Below, piece by piece: positions 1 to 7,344 of a DNA stretch of 64,000 nt (positions within the stretch are counted from its first letter, which is position 1; each line of letters opens with the position of its first letter). The stretch covers positions 1-64,000 of the forward strand of contig CAVYZH010000002.1 in assembly GCA_963772975.1 (NCBI GenBank). The letters run 5' to 3'. The position numbers were made by a program, and so were the translations under genes. The notes beneath the pieces are model-generated. The model worked only from the letters and a program-made list of their open reading frames with translations. It was not told where the DNA came from and did no database searches. This stretch comes from AC-32 sp963772975 (GTDB lineage: Bacteria > Actinomycetota > Thermoleophilia > Gaiellales > Gaiellaceae).

Positions 1-1
1 T

Positions 2-337
2 CGAACCAGATCGGGCGCCGATCCACTCCGGGCTACTCCGAGCCACTCTTCTGCGTCTTTACAGGAGAAAGGCCGGTCGGGAGCAGACCAGTCAGATCAA
101 CTGGGACCGACTGGTCCCGACTCTGCGTTTGGACAGCCACTGGACGACGGGGCATCGAACCCGTGTCGGCGTTCTGCTTCCGATGAGTCGCAGGAGGACC
201 CCGACTTAGCGTCGGCTGACGCCGGCGAATCGGCGTCGAACGAGCGTCATGAGCAGCAAGCGGCGGGCGCCGAGGACGAGCTGCCGTCCATTCATCCGGG
301 GCAGCTGGACGTCTTCGACGTGCTCGGCGATGGCTAA
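2..337 (+). CDS. C-terminal part of an unidentified protein (5' end outside window)
   Basis: This frame is open from the first bases of the window to TAA at 335-337, giving about 111 residues with no in-frame stop. The tail is acidic and low in complexity (DDGA, DESQEDPDLASADAGES, EDELPSIHPGQLDVFDVLGDG). The stop overlaps the start of the next gene as ATGGCTAA, the usual coupling in this genome. In actinobacterial AICE-type elements the gene before the replication initiator is often an FtsK/TraB-like translocase, but nothing in this tail proves that. The call rests on the open frame and the overlap. Confidence 0.5.
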   Translation, partial: RTRSGADPLRATPSHSSASLQEKGRSGADQSDQLGPTGPDSAFGQPLDDGASNPCRRSASDESQEDPDLASADAGESASNERHEQQAAGAEDELPSIHPGQLDVFDVLGDG

Positions 338-1469
338 GCACGGCTCGCCGGGACAGCTCGCGCTCTTTGAAGCGACGAGAACGCGTCGACGGCGGCGGCG
401 GTACGTCCCGACCTATGACCACTACTCGGCCGAGGCGCTGCGTCATACGAACGAGGTCCTGGATCGGCTGCTCGCGCAGCGGCGCGGTCTTAAGCCATAC
501 GAGGGTCGTTGCCTCGGCTGCGGCAGGGTCATCTCAAGCAAGGCGCCGAACTGCGGCAGGCGCACCTGCTCGGCCGTTTATCCGAAGTGGTCGCGCGATC
601 AGCGGCGGGTGACGGCGGAGGCGCTGCGCGAGTACGGCGGGCTGCTGCTCCTGACCGACGTGACGCTGCCCGGGACGCCGGAGCAGGAACGGCACCGCCG
701 CAACGTGGCGATCCCGTGGGGCGCCGACCGGCGGGGCGAGGCGAAGGCGCTCTACAAGGCGAATCGGCGCTTCAAGTTGCGGATGCGCTGGCTGAAGCGC
801 AAGGCCTACAACGACGCTCGCTCGGTACTGCGCAAGGCCGGCTACGAGTTCGACCGGCTGCCGCCGGTGCTGGTCGGAAACCTAGAAGTGCAAAAGCGCG
901 GGGCGCTGCACGCGCACATGGCGCTGCCGTACACGACGCAGCTCGAGATGACCTTCTCGCGGGCGTTCATCGACGCGATGAAGCGCTGGGCGCCGCTCTG
1001 CGGGCTCGGCTACGTGCAGGGCTGGAAAGCGGCGGAGCGCTCGAAGGTCTACGGGCACGAGAAGGCGATTGGCTACCTGACCAAGTACCTGACGGGAAAG
1101 CATCCGCCCGAGTTCCTGCAGACGATCAGCGGACCGGTGCTGACCGTCTCGCGCTCGCTGACGCGGCGGACTGGCGTGACGATGGTGGCGCTACGAAAGG
1201 CGCGGCGGCTGTGGTCTGCTCGGGAAGGTCGCTGTCCGATGCCGGACTGGTCGCCGGCCGAGTTGCTGCGGTGGCGAACGTGCTCGATCGGCGTCCGGCG
1301 TCGACGCGGGCACCGTGAGGGCTACCGCGAGGGGAGACCGGCCCGGAAGGGCCGCCTCCGCTCGCGGTGTGGCGCGGTGCAGGCTGGTAGCCGTATCTGC
1401 ATCGTCCAGTCAATGCCGGACTGTCGCTTGGGCCAGTGTGCCGGAGTGTCACGCGAGCCCGCAGCGTGA
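330..1469 (+). CDS. HUH-type replication initiator protein of an integrative element
   Basis: A 379-residue basic protein resembling rolling-circle initiators of actinobacterial plasmids and AICEs. Such proteins nick one strand at the origin and attach to the DNA through a tyrosine. Visible features are a Cys4 zinc-finger-like region (C61, C64, then NCGRRTC), a hydrophobic strand before LHAHMALP whose two histidines (about 194 and 196) form the HUH metal site, and YLTKYLTGK (about 249-256) carrying candidate catalytic tyrosines. The start at 330 is chosen because its ATG overlaps the stop of the upstream frame; a longer frame opens at 249. The arginine-rich C-terminal 60 residues look less conserved. 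Replication initiator is inferred from motifs; a relaxase-like role is the alternative. Confidence 0.75.
   Translation: MAKHGSPGQLALFEATRTRRRRRRYVPTYDHYSAEALRHTNEVLDRLLAQRRGLKPYEGRCLGCGRVISSKAPNCGRRTCSAVYPKWSRDQRRVTAEALREYGGLLLLTDVTLPGTPEQERHRRNVAIPWGADRRGEAKALYKANRRFKLRMRWLKRKAYNDARSVLRKAGYEFDRLPPVLVGNLEVQKRGALHAHMALPYTTQLEMTFSRAFIDAMKRWAPLCGLGYVQGWKAAERSKVYGHEKAIGYLTKYLTGKHPPEFLQTISGPVLTVSRSLTRRTGVTMVALRKARRLWSAREGRCPMPDWSPAELLRWRTCSIGVRRRRGHREGYREGRPARKGRLRSRCGAVQAGSRICIVQSMPDCRLGQCAGVSREPAA
1428..1457 (+). repeat. Copy 1 of a dispersed ~30-bp motif
   Basis: TTGGGCCAGTGTGCCGGAG then TGTCACGCGAG, matching the motif also found near 1992, 3342, 6657 and (partly) 8907. This copy lies inside the 3' end of the replication initiator frame. 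Function unknown. Confidence 0.6.
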
Positions 1470-1578
1470 CTTCGACTACCATTTCGGTCTAGAGCGTCCG
1501 CCGACCCAGCCGTGCTGGAAGCACTCCGTAACGGAGTCTGAGGAGGCGGGAGGACGCGCCCCCATGAAAGGAGGCGCG

Positions 1579-1815
1579 TTGAAGCGCATCGTTTTCACCA
1601 TCCGCAGGACTGCCCACATCGTCGCGGCGAGCGTTGCAGTCGAGCTTGCTCTTGACTTTGGTGCCGGGACGCTGGCGGTCCTCCTCGCCCCATACCTCGG
1701 TGACTGGGTCTACGTCGTCGCGAGCGTCGTCGTAATCGGCTCCCTGCCCGTGCTAGGTCTGAACATCGCTCGCGTTGCCCGTCGTGAGTGGCGGCGGCAT
1801 CACCTTCACACCTAA
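1579..1815 (+). CDS. Small two-helix membrane protein, unknown function
   Basis: About 78 residues: a short basic N-terminus (KRIVFTIRR), a hydrophobic stretch around HIVAASVAVELALDF, a second hydrophobic stretch from GTLAVLLAPYLGDWVYVVASVVVIGSLPVLGL, and a basic tail (RREWRRHH). I place the start at TTG 1579 because an excellent Shine-Dalgarno AAAGGAGG (1567-1574) lies five bases before it. An in-frame ATG at 1564 would put that ribosome site inside the gene. No family recognised. It lies between the replication initiator and the cargo genes of the element. Confidence 0.55.
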   Translation: MKRIVFTIRRTAHIVAASVAVELALDFGAGTLAVLLAPYLGDWVYVVASVVVIGSLPVLGLNIARVARREWRRHHLHT

Positions 1816-1874
1816 ACCGTGGCATTTCGAAATCACTCCTAGGCCATCCACGTCTCTCCCGGATCAGGAAATGA

Positions 1875-1897
1875 CGGGGGCGATCGGATGGCACAAG
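1875..1897 (+). repeat. 23-bp direct repeat, copy A
   Basis: CGGGGGCGATCGGATGGCAC plus AAG, repeated exactly at 1962-1984 (period 87 bp). It lies in the 328-bp gap between the small membrane protein and the antiporter. This gap has no convincing gene; it holds these repeats, one copy of the dispersed motif and the hairpin at 2114-2142. Confidence 0.75.
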
Positions 1898-1961
1898 AGG
1901 CCAACGATCAGGGCAGCGCCAGCCACCTTCGCAGCTCAAAGTTCACGATAGGCACTTTTAC

Positions 1962-1984
1962 CGGGGGCGATCGGATGGCACAAG
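1962..1984 (+). repeat. 23-bp direct repeat, copy B
   Basis: Exact second copy of the repeat at 1875-1897, ending 7 bp before copy 2 of the dispersed motif. Could be an iteron-like protein site or a recombination scar; nothing in the sequence decides between them. Confidence 0.75.
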
Positions 1985-1991
1985 CGTTGGA

Positions 1992-2021
1992 TGGGCCAGC
2001 GTGCCGGAATGTCACCCGAAC
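1992..2021 (+). repeat. Copy 2 of the dispersed ~30-bp motif
   Basis: TGGGCCAGCGTGCCGGAATG followed by TCACCCGAAC. With the copy at 6657 it defines the consensus best. Intergenic, upstream of the antiporter. Confidence 0.65.
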
Positions 2022-2113
2022 AAGCGAACAGCTCGCGCGGGGAAGGATCGGTAGCATCCGCGAAGCTGTAGGCGGGGTGAGGCCCCCGATCAACCGCTCG
2101 TACTGAGCCAATG

Positions 2114-2142
2114 GCCTCTACCGACGAAATCGAGGTAGAGGC
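2114..2142 (+). promoter_or_regulatory. Hairpin covering the ribosome-binding site of the antiporter
   Basis: A perfect 9-bp inverted repeat, GCCTCTACC (2114-2122) and GGTAGAGGC (2134-2142), separated by 11 bases. The right arm contains the GGTAGAGG Shine-Dalgarno region of the antiporter, whose ATG is at 2145. In RNA the stem would hide the ribosome site; in DNA it could be a dyad operator. Role inferred. Confidence 0.5.
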
Positions 2143-2144
2143 TC

Positions 2145-3323
2145 ATGAGCGACATCGCGGTTGCGGTCCTGCTAGCGGGAACGATTCTTCTCGCGTCAAC
2201 GGTGTCGATCGAGATCGGGATCTCGGTCGCCCTGATCGAGCTGTTGCTCGGCGTCGTGGTCGGGAACGCCTTCCATCTCGACGTACCGAGCTGGTTGACC
2301 TTCATCGGCTCGTTCGCCGGGATCGTGCTGATCTTCCTCGCCGGCGCCGAGGTGGACGTGCCGCAGTTCCGGCACGAGTGGCGGGCGTCGCTCTCGATCG
2401 GGCTGGTCAGCTTCTTCGCGCCATTCGCCGTCGTCGGCCTGCTCTGCTTCTACGCCCTCGACTGGTCCCGCCGTCAGGCGGAGATCGGCGGGCTCGCTCT
2501 CTCGACTACAAGTCTGGCCGTCGTCTACGCGGTGCTGGTCGAGACCGGCCTGAACCGCGAGCTGGTCGGGAAGCGGCTGATGTCGGCAACCTTCGTCACC
2601 GACATCGCGACGGTGATCGGCCTGACCGTCTTGTTCGTCAAGCCGACCCTCTGGATCGTGCCGTTCGTGCTCGTCTCGGTCGCGCTGATCCTCGTGCTGC
2701 CCAAGCTCTCCCCCTGGTTCTTCTCGCGCTATGGCGATCGAGTGATCGAGCCCGAGATCAAGCTCGTCTTCGCCTGCCTCTTCTTGCTGATGTGGCTCGG
2801 CACACGCGCAAACTCGCAGGCCGCGCTGCCTGCCTTCGTGCTCGGCCTCGTCATGTCATCCCACTACGTCCAGCACCGGCAGGAACAGGACCGCATGCGC
2901 GTCGTCGCCTTCGCCTTCCTCACCCCCTTCTTCTTCTTAAAAGGCGGGATGAACGTCTCAACAGGCGCGCTTTGGGGCAACCTCGGCATCCTGGCGCTCC
3001 TCTTCGTCGGCAAGATGGTCCCGAAGCTGAGCGGCGTCTTTCCGCTCGCTCGCCGGTACACCGCACCTCACGCGGTCTTCACGACTCTGCTCATGTCGAC
3101 GGGGCTGACCTTCGGAACGATCACCTCGCTCTACGGGCTCAGCGCACACATCATCGATCGCACGCAGTTCTCTCTCCTGATCGCGGTGGTCGTACTCTCT
3201 GCGATCGTTCCGACCGCGATCGCGCAACGCTTCTACTCACCAACCACCGAGGAGCAACGAGACCTGACCGCTCCCGTCGCCCCGGCTGGCCTCTGGCGCA
3301 CTGAGCAGGAAGGCGAAGGTTGA
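2145..3323 (+). CDS. Cation:proton antiporter, CPA2 (KefB/NapA-like) family
   Basis: A 392-residue polytopic inner-membrane protein with about 12 hydrophobic segments and no RCK/TrkA tail, so it matches the membrane part of KefB/NapA-type exchangers. These exchange Na+ or K+ for H+. Family-like stretches include GIVLIFLAGAEVD near residue 65, GGLALSTTSLAVVYAVLVETGL near 115-135, and FVTDIATVIGL near 150, where the aspartate matches the ion-binding region. The C-terminal 30 residues are polar. The ATG at 2145 has a GGTAGAGG ribosome site partly buried in a hairpin. It sits ahead of the arsenic genes inside the mobile element and is probably cargo; the ion carried cannot be told. Confidence 0.85.
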   Translation: MSDIAVAVLLAGTILLASTVSIEIGISVALIELLLGVVVGNAFHLDVPSWLTFIGSFAGIVLIFLAGAEVDVPQFRHEWRASLSIGLVSFFAPFAVVGLLCFYALDWSRRQAEIGGLALSTTSLAVVYAVLVETGLNRELVGKRLMSATFVTDIATVIGLTVLFVKPTLWIVPFVLVSVALILVLPKLSPWFFSRYGDRVIEPEIKLVFACLFLLMWLGTRANSQAALPAFVLGLVMSSHYVQHRQEQDRMRVVAFAFLTPFFFLKGGMNVSTGALWGNLGILALLFVGKMVPKLSGVFPLARRYTAPHAVFTTLLMSTGLTFGTITSLYGLSAHIIDRTQFSLLIAVVVLSAIVPTAIAQRFYSPTTEEQRDLTAPVAPAGLWRTEQEGEG

Positions 3324-3341
3324 TCTAGGGCAGAACTCGCG

Positions 3342-3370
3342 TGGGCCAGTGTGCGCGAATGTCACCTGAG
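3342..3370 (+). repeat. Copy 3 of the dispersed ~30-bp motif
   Basis: TGGGCCAGTGTGCGCGAATG followed by TCACCTGAG, 20 bp after the antiporter stop. Intergenic. Confidence 0.6.
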
Positions 3371-3417
3371 ACCCGAGCATTCAACGAGGCCCTACCCCGA
3401 CGCGGCTGCGACGTTGC

Positions 3418-3439
3418 TGGCTACACGGGTTCGTAGCCA
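3418..3439 (+). repeat. 7-bp inverted repeat in the gap before the arsenic operon
   Basis: TGGCTAC and GTAGCCA separated by 8 bases. There is no T-run, so it is not a standard terminator. It may be part of the promoter region of the arsenic operon or a weak transcription stop after the antiporter. Confidence 0.35.
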
Positions 3440-3513
3440 CCGCCTTGTGTGTAGGTATTTCCTGGCAGAGCTGATACGCGCCTAGGCGGATGCCGCCGGC
3501 CGCAGGCTAGGTG

Positions 3514-3536
3514 ATCGTTGATTTGCGATCAACGAT
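3514..3536 (+). promoter_or_regulatory. Probable ArsR operator upstream of the arsenic operon
   Basis: Perfect inverted repeat ATCGTTGAT - TTGCG - ATCAACGAT, 32 bp before the first gene of the operon. ArsR/SmtB repressors bind dyads with ATCAA/TTGAT-type half-sites, and the operon encodes its own ArsR, so autoregulation here is likely. Binding is inferred. Confidence 0.55.
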
Positions 3537-3553
3537 GAGTCCCAACGGGACTC
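3537..3553 (+). promoter_or_regulatory. Leader hairpin directly after the ArsR dyad
   Basis: GAGTCCC - AAC - GGGACTC, a perfect 7-bp stem starting at the base after the dyad at 3514-3536. It is followed by the GAGGAGG ribosome site of the first gene (ATG 3569). It could stabilise the mRNA 5' end or tune access to the ribosome site. Confidence 0.4.
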
Positions 3554-3568
3554 GAGGAGGCGTATCCG

Positions 3569-3799
3569 ATGAACTGCTACGAGTGCGCAAAGGTGAACGA
3601 CACCATCCCGGCTGTTGGCGTCTGCCAACACTGCGGGGTTGGACTCTGTCTCGACCACCTCGCTGAAGCCCACGCGTTCACGGTAGGCGGCACCCACTAC
3701 GCCTGCATGCACGACATCTCGCGCGTGCGGACCATGCGAGGCATTCCGGCTGGTATCGCCGCTGCCGGCCGCCACAAGGCCGCCGCGAGCGCCTCGTGA
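3569..3799 (+). CDS. DUF2180-family small zinc-binding protein
   Basis: A 76-residue cysteine-rich protein beginning MNCYECAK, with a second CxxC pair in GVCQHCGVGLC, then DHL and a later cysteine in HYACMHD. This spacing matches DUF2180, a family of small probable metal-binding proteins in archaea and actinobacteria. Function is unknown; metal or arsenite handling is a guess from its cysteines and place. The C-terminus is a basic, alanine-rich tail (RHKAAASAS). The ribosome site is GAGGAGG (3554-3560). Its TGA overlaps the GTG of arsR (GTGA), so the two are coupled. Family call good, role uncertain. Confidence 0.75.
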   Translation: MNCYECAKVNDTIPAVGVCQHCGVGLCLDHLAEAHAFTVGGTHYACMHDISRVRTMRGIPAGIAAAGRHKAAASAS

Positions 3800-4122
3800 C
3801 CCTGTCGCTGGAGACGACGGTCGAGCAGGACGTCGCCCTACTGGCCAAGGCGTTAGGCCATCCGTCGCGCGTCCGGATCATCCGGCTGCTGCTGACACAC
3901 GACGCCTGCTACTGCGGGCAACTCGTTGACCAGCTCGACCTCGCTCAGGCAACCGTCTCACAACATCTGAAGGTGCTCAGAGACGCCGGGCTGATCGTCG
4001 GAGACATTGAAGGCTTGCGCACCAGCTATTGCGCGAGCCGAGCACGGTTGGACGAGCTGCACGACCTCGTCGGGCTAATGCTCGACGAGGCCGTCGAGGT
4101 CGACTCCAGTGGCTGCAACTGA
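3796..4122 (+). CDS. arsR: ArsR-family arsenite-responsive repressor
   Basis: A 108-residue winged-helix repressor: ALGHPSRVRIIRLL starts the helical core, and QATVSQHLKVLRDAGLI is the recognition-helix region. DACYCGQLV (about 36-44) carries the Cys-x-Cys of the alpha-3 arsenite site seen in ArsR proteins; additional cysteines lie at TSYC and near the C-terminus (SSGCN). It should bind the operator upstream and release it when As(III) or Sb(III) binds. The GTG start overlaps the DUF2180 stop. The 3' end overlaps the start of the efflux gene by 14 bp, so the three genes form one unit. Confidence 0.88.
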   Translation: MTLSLETTVEQDVALLAKALGHPSRVRIIRLLLTHDACYCGQLVDQLDLAQATVSQHLKVLRDAGLIVGDIEGLRTSYCASRARLDELHDLVGLMLDEAVEVDSSGCN

Positions 4123-5242
4123 AACCCTTCACCGTCCGCCAACGGCGCCGTCGGAGGCAGACAGCGCAGTACTGCAGAGGCTTTCGATCCTCGACCGCTT
4201 CCTGCCGCTTTGGATCGGTCTCGCGATGGCCGCCGGTCTCGGCCTCGGTCGACTCATCCCGTCCCTGAACAACGGCCTGGACCGGCTGCAGGTCGGCACC
4301 GTATCGCTCCCGATCGCCCTCGGGCTGCTGCTGATGATGTACCCCGTGCTTGCGAAGGTGCGCTACGAGGAGCTCGGCCGCGTGAAGCACGACGGCGTCT
4401 CCGACCGCACGTTCTTCGGCGTCTCGCTCTTCCTGTCGTGGATCGTCGGCCCACTGTTCATGTTCACGCTCGCGTGGCTCTTCCTCGCAGATCAGCCCGC
4501 CTACCGCACCGGCGTGATCATCGTCGGGCTCGCCCGCTGCATCGCGATGGTGCTGATCTGGAACGACATCGCGAAGGGCGACCGCGACCGCACCGCGCTA
4601 CTCGTCGTCTTCAACGCGCTCTTCCAGGTCGCGGCCTACTCGCTGCTCGGCTACTTCTACCTGACCGTGCTCCCAGGCTGGCTCGGCCTCGACACCCAGG
4701 GATTCGAGGTCGGCATCTGGGAGGTAGCGAAGACCGTGCTGATCTTCCTGGGCATCCCGCTCGCGGCCGGGTTCCTGACGCGCCGGATCGGTCTGAGGCG
4801 CAAGGGCCGCGAGTGGTACGACACGAAGTTCCTGCCCCGGATCGGTCCGATCACGCTCTACGGTCTGCTGTTCACGATCGTGCTCCTGTTTGCGATCCAA
4901 GGCGAGAAGATCACGGCCGAGCCGGTGGACGTCGCCCGAATCGCCCTGCCGCTCCTGTGCTACTTCGGGGTCATGTGGGTCGCCGGCTTCGTGATCGGCA
5001 AGCTGATCGGCCTCCCGTATCCGCAGACGGCGAGCATGGGCTTCACCGTCGCCTCGAACGACTTCGAGCTCGCGATCGCCGTTGCAGTTGGCGTTTTCGG
5101 CGCGACCTCCGGGGAGGCGCTCGCGGGCGTTGTCGGGCCGCTGATCGAGGTGCCGGTGCTGGTTGCTCTCGTCTACGTCGCGCTTTGGGCGCGGAGATTC
5201 TGGCGCGCCGACCAGCGCCTCGTTCCGGCCAGCTCCCGCTGA
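4109..5242 (+). CDS. acr3: ACR3-family arsenite efflux permease
   Basis: A 377-residue membrane protein with about 10 hydrophobic segments. ILDRFLPLWIGLAMAAGLGLGRLIP opens the first segment. MMYPVLAKVRYEELG and GVIIVGLARCIAMVLIWNDIAKGD are hallmark ACR3 stretches, the latter holding the conserved cysteine (GLARC) needed for As(III) transport. MGFTVASNDFELAIAVAVG near residue 310 is also typical. The protein pumps arsenite, and sometimes antimonite, out using the proton gradient. GTG 4109 lies inside the arsR 3' end. The partner genes (arsR, DUF2180, aquaporin) make an arsenic-resistance operon carried by the mobile element. No arsenate reductase gene is seen nearby. Confidence 0.92.
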   Translation: MAATETLHRPPTAPSEADSAVLQRLSILDRFLPLWIGLAMAAGLGLGRLIPSLNNGLDRLQVGTVSLPIALGLLLMMYPVLAKVRYEELGRVKHDGVSDRTFFGVSLFLSWIVGPLFMFTLAWLFLADQPAYRTGVIIVGLARCIAMVLIWNDIAKGDRDRTALLVVFNALFQVAAYSLLGYFYLTVLPGWLGLDTQGFEVGIWEVAKTVLIFLGIPLAAGFLTRRIGLRRKGREWYDTKFLPRIGPITLYGLLFTIVLLFAIQGEKITAEPVDVARIALPLLCYFGVMWVAGFVIGKLIGLPYPQTASMGFTVASNDFELAIAVAVGVFGATSGEALAGVVGPLIEVPVLVALVYVALWARRFWRADQRLVPASSR

Positions 5243-5336
5243 GCCCGACCATCCGCTCGCACGCCCCGACGCGGGTGGGCATATGCTCGCGCGAAACGCC
5301 GCTCGGATGGTGGTCGCGGCAAAGGAGGTGGGTGAG

Positions 5337-6086
5337 GTGGACTTTTCATCGCTCCGGCTGCGCCTCGCGGCGGAGGCACTCGGCACATTTCTCTTCTTTT
5401 TCCTCGGCTTCAACGCGATCGCCGTTTCGGTCGACATCGGGGCCGGGGCAATCGGCAGCCTCGGGATCGCGTTTGCGTTCGGTCTGGGTCTCGCGCTTGC
5501 GATCACGGCGCTCGGACACCTCTCCGGCGGCCACTTCAACCCGGCCGTTTCGCTCGGGCTTGCCGCAGCCCGAAAGTTTCCGCCGAAGGAGGTAGTCCCC
5601 TACTGGGCTGCCCAGCTAGTCGGAGGGTTCGTAGCAGTGCTCGCCGTGGCCGCGGTGTACTCGGAGCGTGCGGTCGACTCGCTCGACACTGCTCCCGGAG
5701 CCGGCATTTCGAGCGGAGGCGCGCTTGTGCTCGAGCTGATAGCGACCGGCCTCTTCGTCATCGTGATCTGCACGGTCGCGACGGACGACCGTGCGCCATG
5801 GAAAGGCGTCATGGCGCCGCTGCTGATCGGGCTCTTCATCTTCACGGCGGCGGATGCGATCGGCCCGGCCTCGGGCGGCTCGTTCAACCCGGCGAGGTCA
5901 CTCGACCCTGTGATCTACAACTGGGACTTCGGCGACGTCTGGATTTATCTGGTCGGGCCGCTCGTCGGAGGAGCGATCGGAGGAGCCATCTGGGTGCTGT
6001 TCGGCCCGGCTCGCGTGGACGAACCGGAGACGATTCGCGCAACCGGCGGCGTCCCGCAAAGCGACACGGCGTCCGAGGGTCGCTAG
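5337..6086 (+). CDS. MIP-family aquaporin / possible arsenite channel
   Basis: A 249-residue channel with six membrane helices and the two NPA boxes: SGGHFNPAVSLG near residue 63 and SGGSFNPARSLD near 184. The N-terminus (LRLAAEALGTFLFFFLGFNAIAV) is AqpZ-like. I chose GTG 5337 because AAAGGAGG (5321-5328) sits eight bases upstream; an upstream ATG at 5283 lacks such a site. Aquaporins inside ars operons (AqpS-type) can pass As(III) down its gradient; here one follows an ACR3 pump, so the channel may instead serve water or other small solutes. Substrate unproven. Confidence 0.85.
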   Translation: MDFSSLRLRLAAEALGTFLFFFLGFNAIAVSVDIGAGAIGSLGIAFAFGLGLALAITALGHLSGGHFNPAVSLGLAAARKFPPKEVVPYWAAQLVGGFVAVLAVAAVYSERAVDSLDTAPGAGISSGGALVLELIATGLFVIVICTVATDDRAPWKGVMAPLLIGLFIFTAADAIGPASGGSFNPARSLDPVIYNWDFGDVWIYLVGPLVGGAIGGAIWVLFGPARVDEPETIRATGGVPQSDTASEGR

Positions 6087-6130
6087 CGAAACCCGTTTCC
6101 GCAGGCCGGATCGTCCCGGCCCGGCGTTCA

Positions 6131-6340
6131 TCAAAGTTGCTCCCGGCGCTCCCGTCGTACGTGGAGGGCCGCCTGCGGTACGGCTGCGATCGCGAGCACC
6201 AACAAGATGATCCAGATCGGGCGCAGCGAGGGGGCCGCGAGCATCCCGACGATTGCGATCGCAGCGAGCGCGGCTGCGGCCCAAGCGGTTGCGGTGATCA
6301 GGCTTGGGGACGGCTGTTGTTGCTCACGTGCCTTGTTCAT
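6131..6340 (-). CDS. Small hypothetical membrane protein
   Basis: A 69-residue frame starting MNKAREQQQPSPSLITATAW, with two hydrophobic stretches (AAALAAIAIVGMLAA and PIWIILLVLAIAAVPQAAL) and a basic tail (HVRRERREQL). The charge layout suits a two-helix membrane protein, and hydrophobicity is better than in shadow frames nearby. No family recognised. It runs against the arsenic operon and ends 45 bp from the aquaporin stop. Longer starts exist (to 6379). Confidence 0.4.
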   Translation of the reverse strand: MNKAREQQQPSPSLITATAWAAAALAAIAIVGMLAAPSLRPIWIILLVLAIAAVPQAALHVRRERREQL

Positions 6341-6432
6341 CCGCATCACGCTCCGGCTGTCGTTTGGTAGAGACGCCATCTGCCCGAACGGGCGGGATCT
6401 CGTAGGCGAGCGCCATCACCTTCAACAGCAAC

Positions 6433-6464
6433 TGTAGGACACGCTCCGGCGGGTACGTCCTACA
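6433..6464 (+). repeat. 8-bp inverted repeat in a gene-poor gap
   Basis: TGTAGGAC and GTCCTACA separated by 16 bases. It lies in the 430-bp stretch 6341-6772, which I read as having no convincing gene. The stretch holds this dyad and, at 6657, copy 4 of the dispersed motif. Confidence 0.45.
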
Positions 6465-6656
6465 ACATGGGGCCTGTAGTGGAGTGCTGCAGCGGGTTGC
6501 GGCAGGTCGTCGAGGATCTCATAGCAAGGAGCTTCGAGGCGACGAAGACGTGCGCCGGCTGCCGGTCGAGGGCATGCTGCCCGTGTATGGAGTACCGACA
6601 GACCGTGCTGCGCTCGAACGCGCTTTCCTGACGCTGGCGGTCCGTTCCGGTTCGCC

Positions 6657-6686
6657 TTGGCGAGCGTGCGGGAATGTCACCCGAAC
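6657..6686 (+). repeat. Copy 4 of the dispersed ~30-bp motif
   Basis: TTGGCGAGCGTGCGGGAATG followed by TCACCCGAAC; the last 15 bases match copy 2 exactly. It lies upstream of the broken ICMT-like gene. Confidence 0.6.
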
Positions 6687-6772
6687 AAAGGCGACCGCCG
6701 GCAACTGCGCCGATCCGTGGATGCACCGATGCCAACTGGAGTGCGAAGTCGGATCTTGTGCCCAGGCTAACG

Positions 6773-7295
6773 ATGAAGAGCGCACATCAGCCGTCGCGCT
6801 CAGCACGCGACCGCCGCCCCTCTCTTCCGACCCTCGGCGCGCGAGGCGGCGGCTGGGTGGCTGCCCAGGTCGTGTTGATCACTGCGATCTTGCTCTCGGC
6901 GCTGGTCGGCCTCAGTTGGCCGGACGCAGTCCTACCGATCGCGTATGCCGGCGGGGGCGCTCTTGCTCGCCGTGGGCGTCGGACTGCTCGTCGCGGGCGC
7001 GATCGGGCTCGGCTCCGCACTGACGCCGTTTCCGGCGCCGCGAAGGCAGGGTGAGCTGCAGACCGGCGGCGTCTACCGGCTTGCTCGCCACCCTATGTAC
7101 GGCGGCGGAATCCTCATCGCGCTCGGTTGGTCGATGATCTTCGCCACGCCGTTCGGGCTCGCACTGACGATCCTGCTCGCGGTCTTCGCCGACCTGAAGT
7201 CGCGGCGAGAGGAGTTGTGGCTCGAGCAGCAGTACGCCGGCTACGGCGACTACAAGCGGCGCACCAAGTACAGGCTTATCCCATTCATCTGGTGA
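6773..7295 (+). pseudogene. ICMT/PEMT-family methyltransferase split by a +1 frameshift
   Basis: Two frames together make one isoprenylcysteine-carboxyl-methyltransferase-like membrane protein. The first, from ATG 6773, gives MKSAHQPSRSARDRR and helices GGGWVAAQVVLITAILLSALVGLSW. The second, open from 6945, continues with ALLLAVGVGLLVAGAIGLGSALTPFP, then the SAM-binding signature YRLARHPMYGGGILIALGW and the ending EEQYAGYGDYKRRTKYRLIP-like tail. They join at a five-G run (6953-6957), where one base too many shifts the frame. It could be a real inactivation or a homopolymer sequence error. Such proteins methylate small or lipid-linked substrates at the membrane; the substrate here is unknown. 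Confidence 0.7.
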
Positions 7296-7344
7296 GTGGC
7301 AGCCGCGCCTCCTGCCTCCACCAGCGTGGCCTGCGGGCGCGCGG

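Noticed and set aside
1..9. The first nine bases match part of the tRNA-Val 3' end, as if the left att site were here
   Set aside because: A coding frame runs through the window start and the match is only nine bases; chance or a contig-edge effect is simpler.
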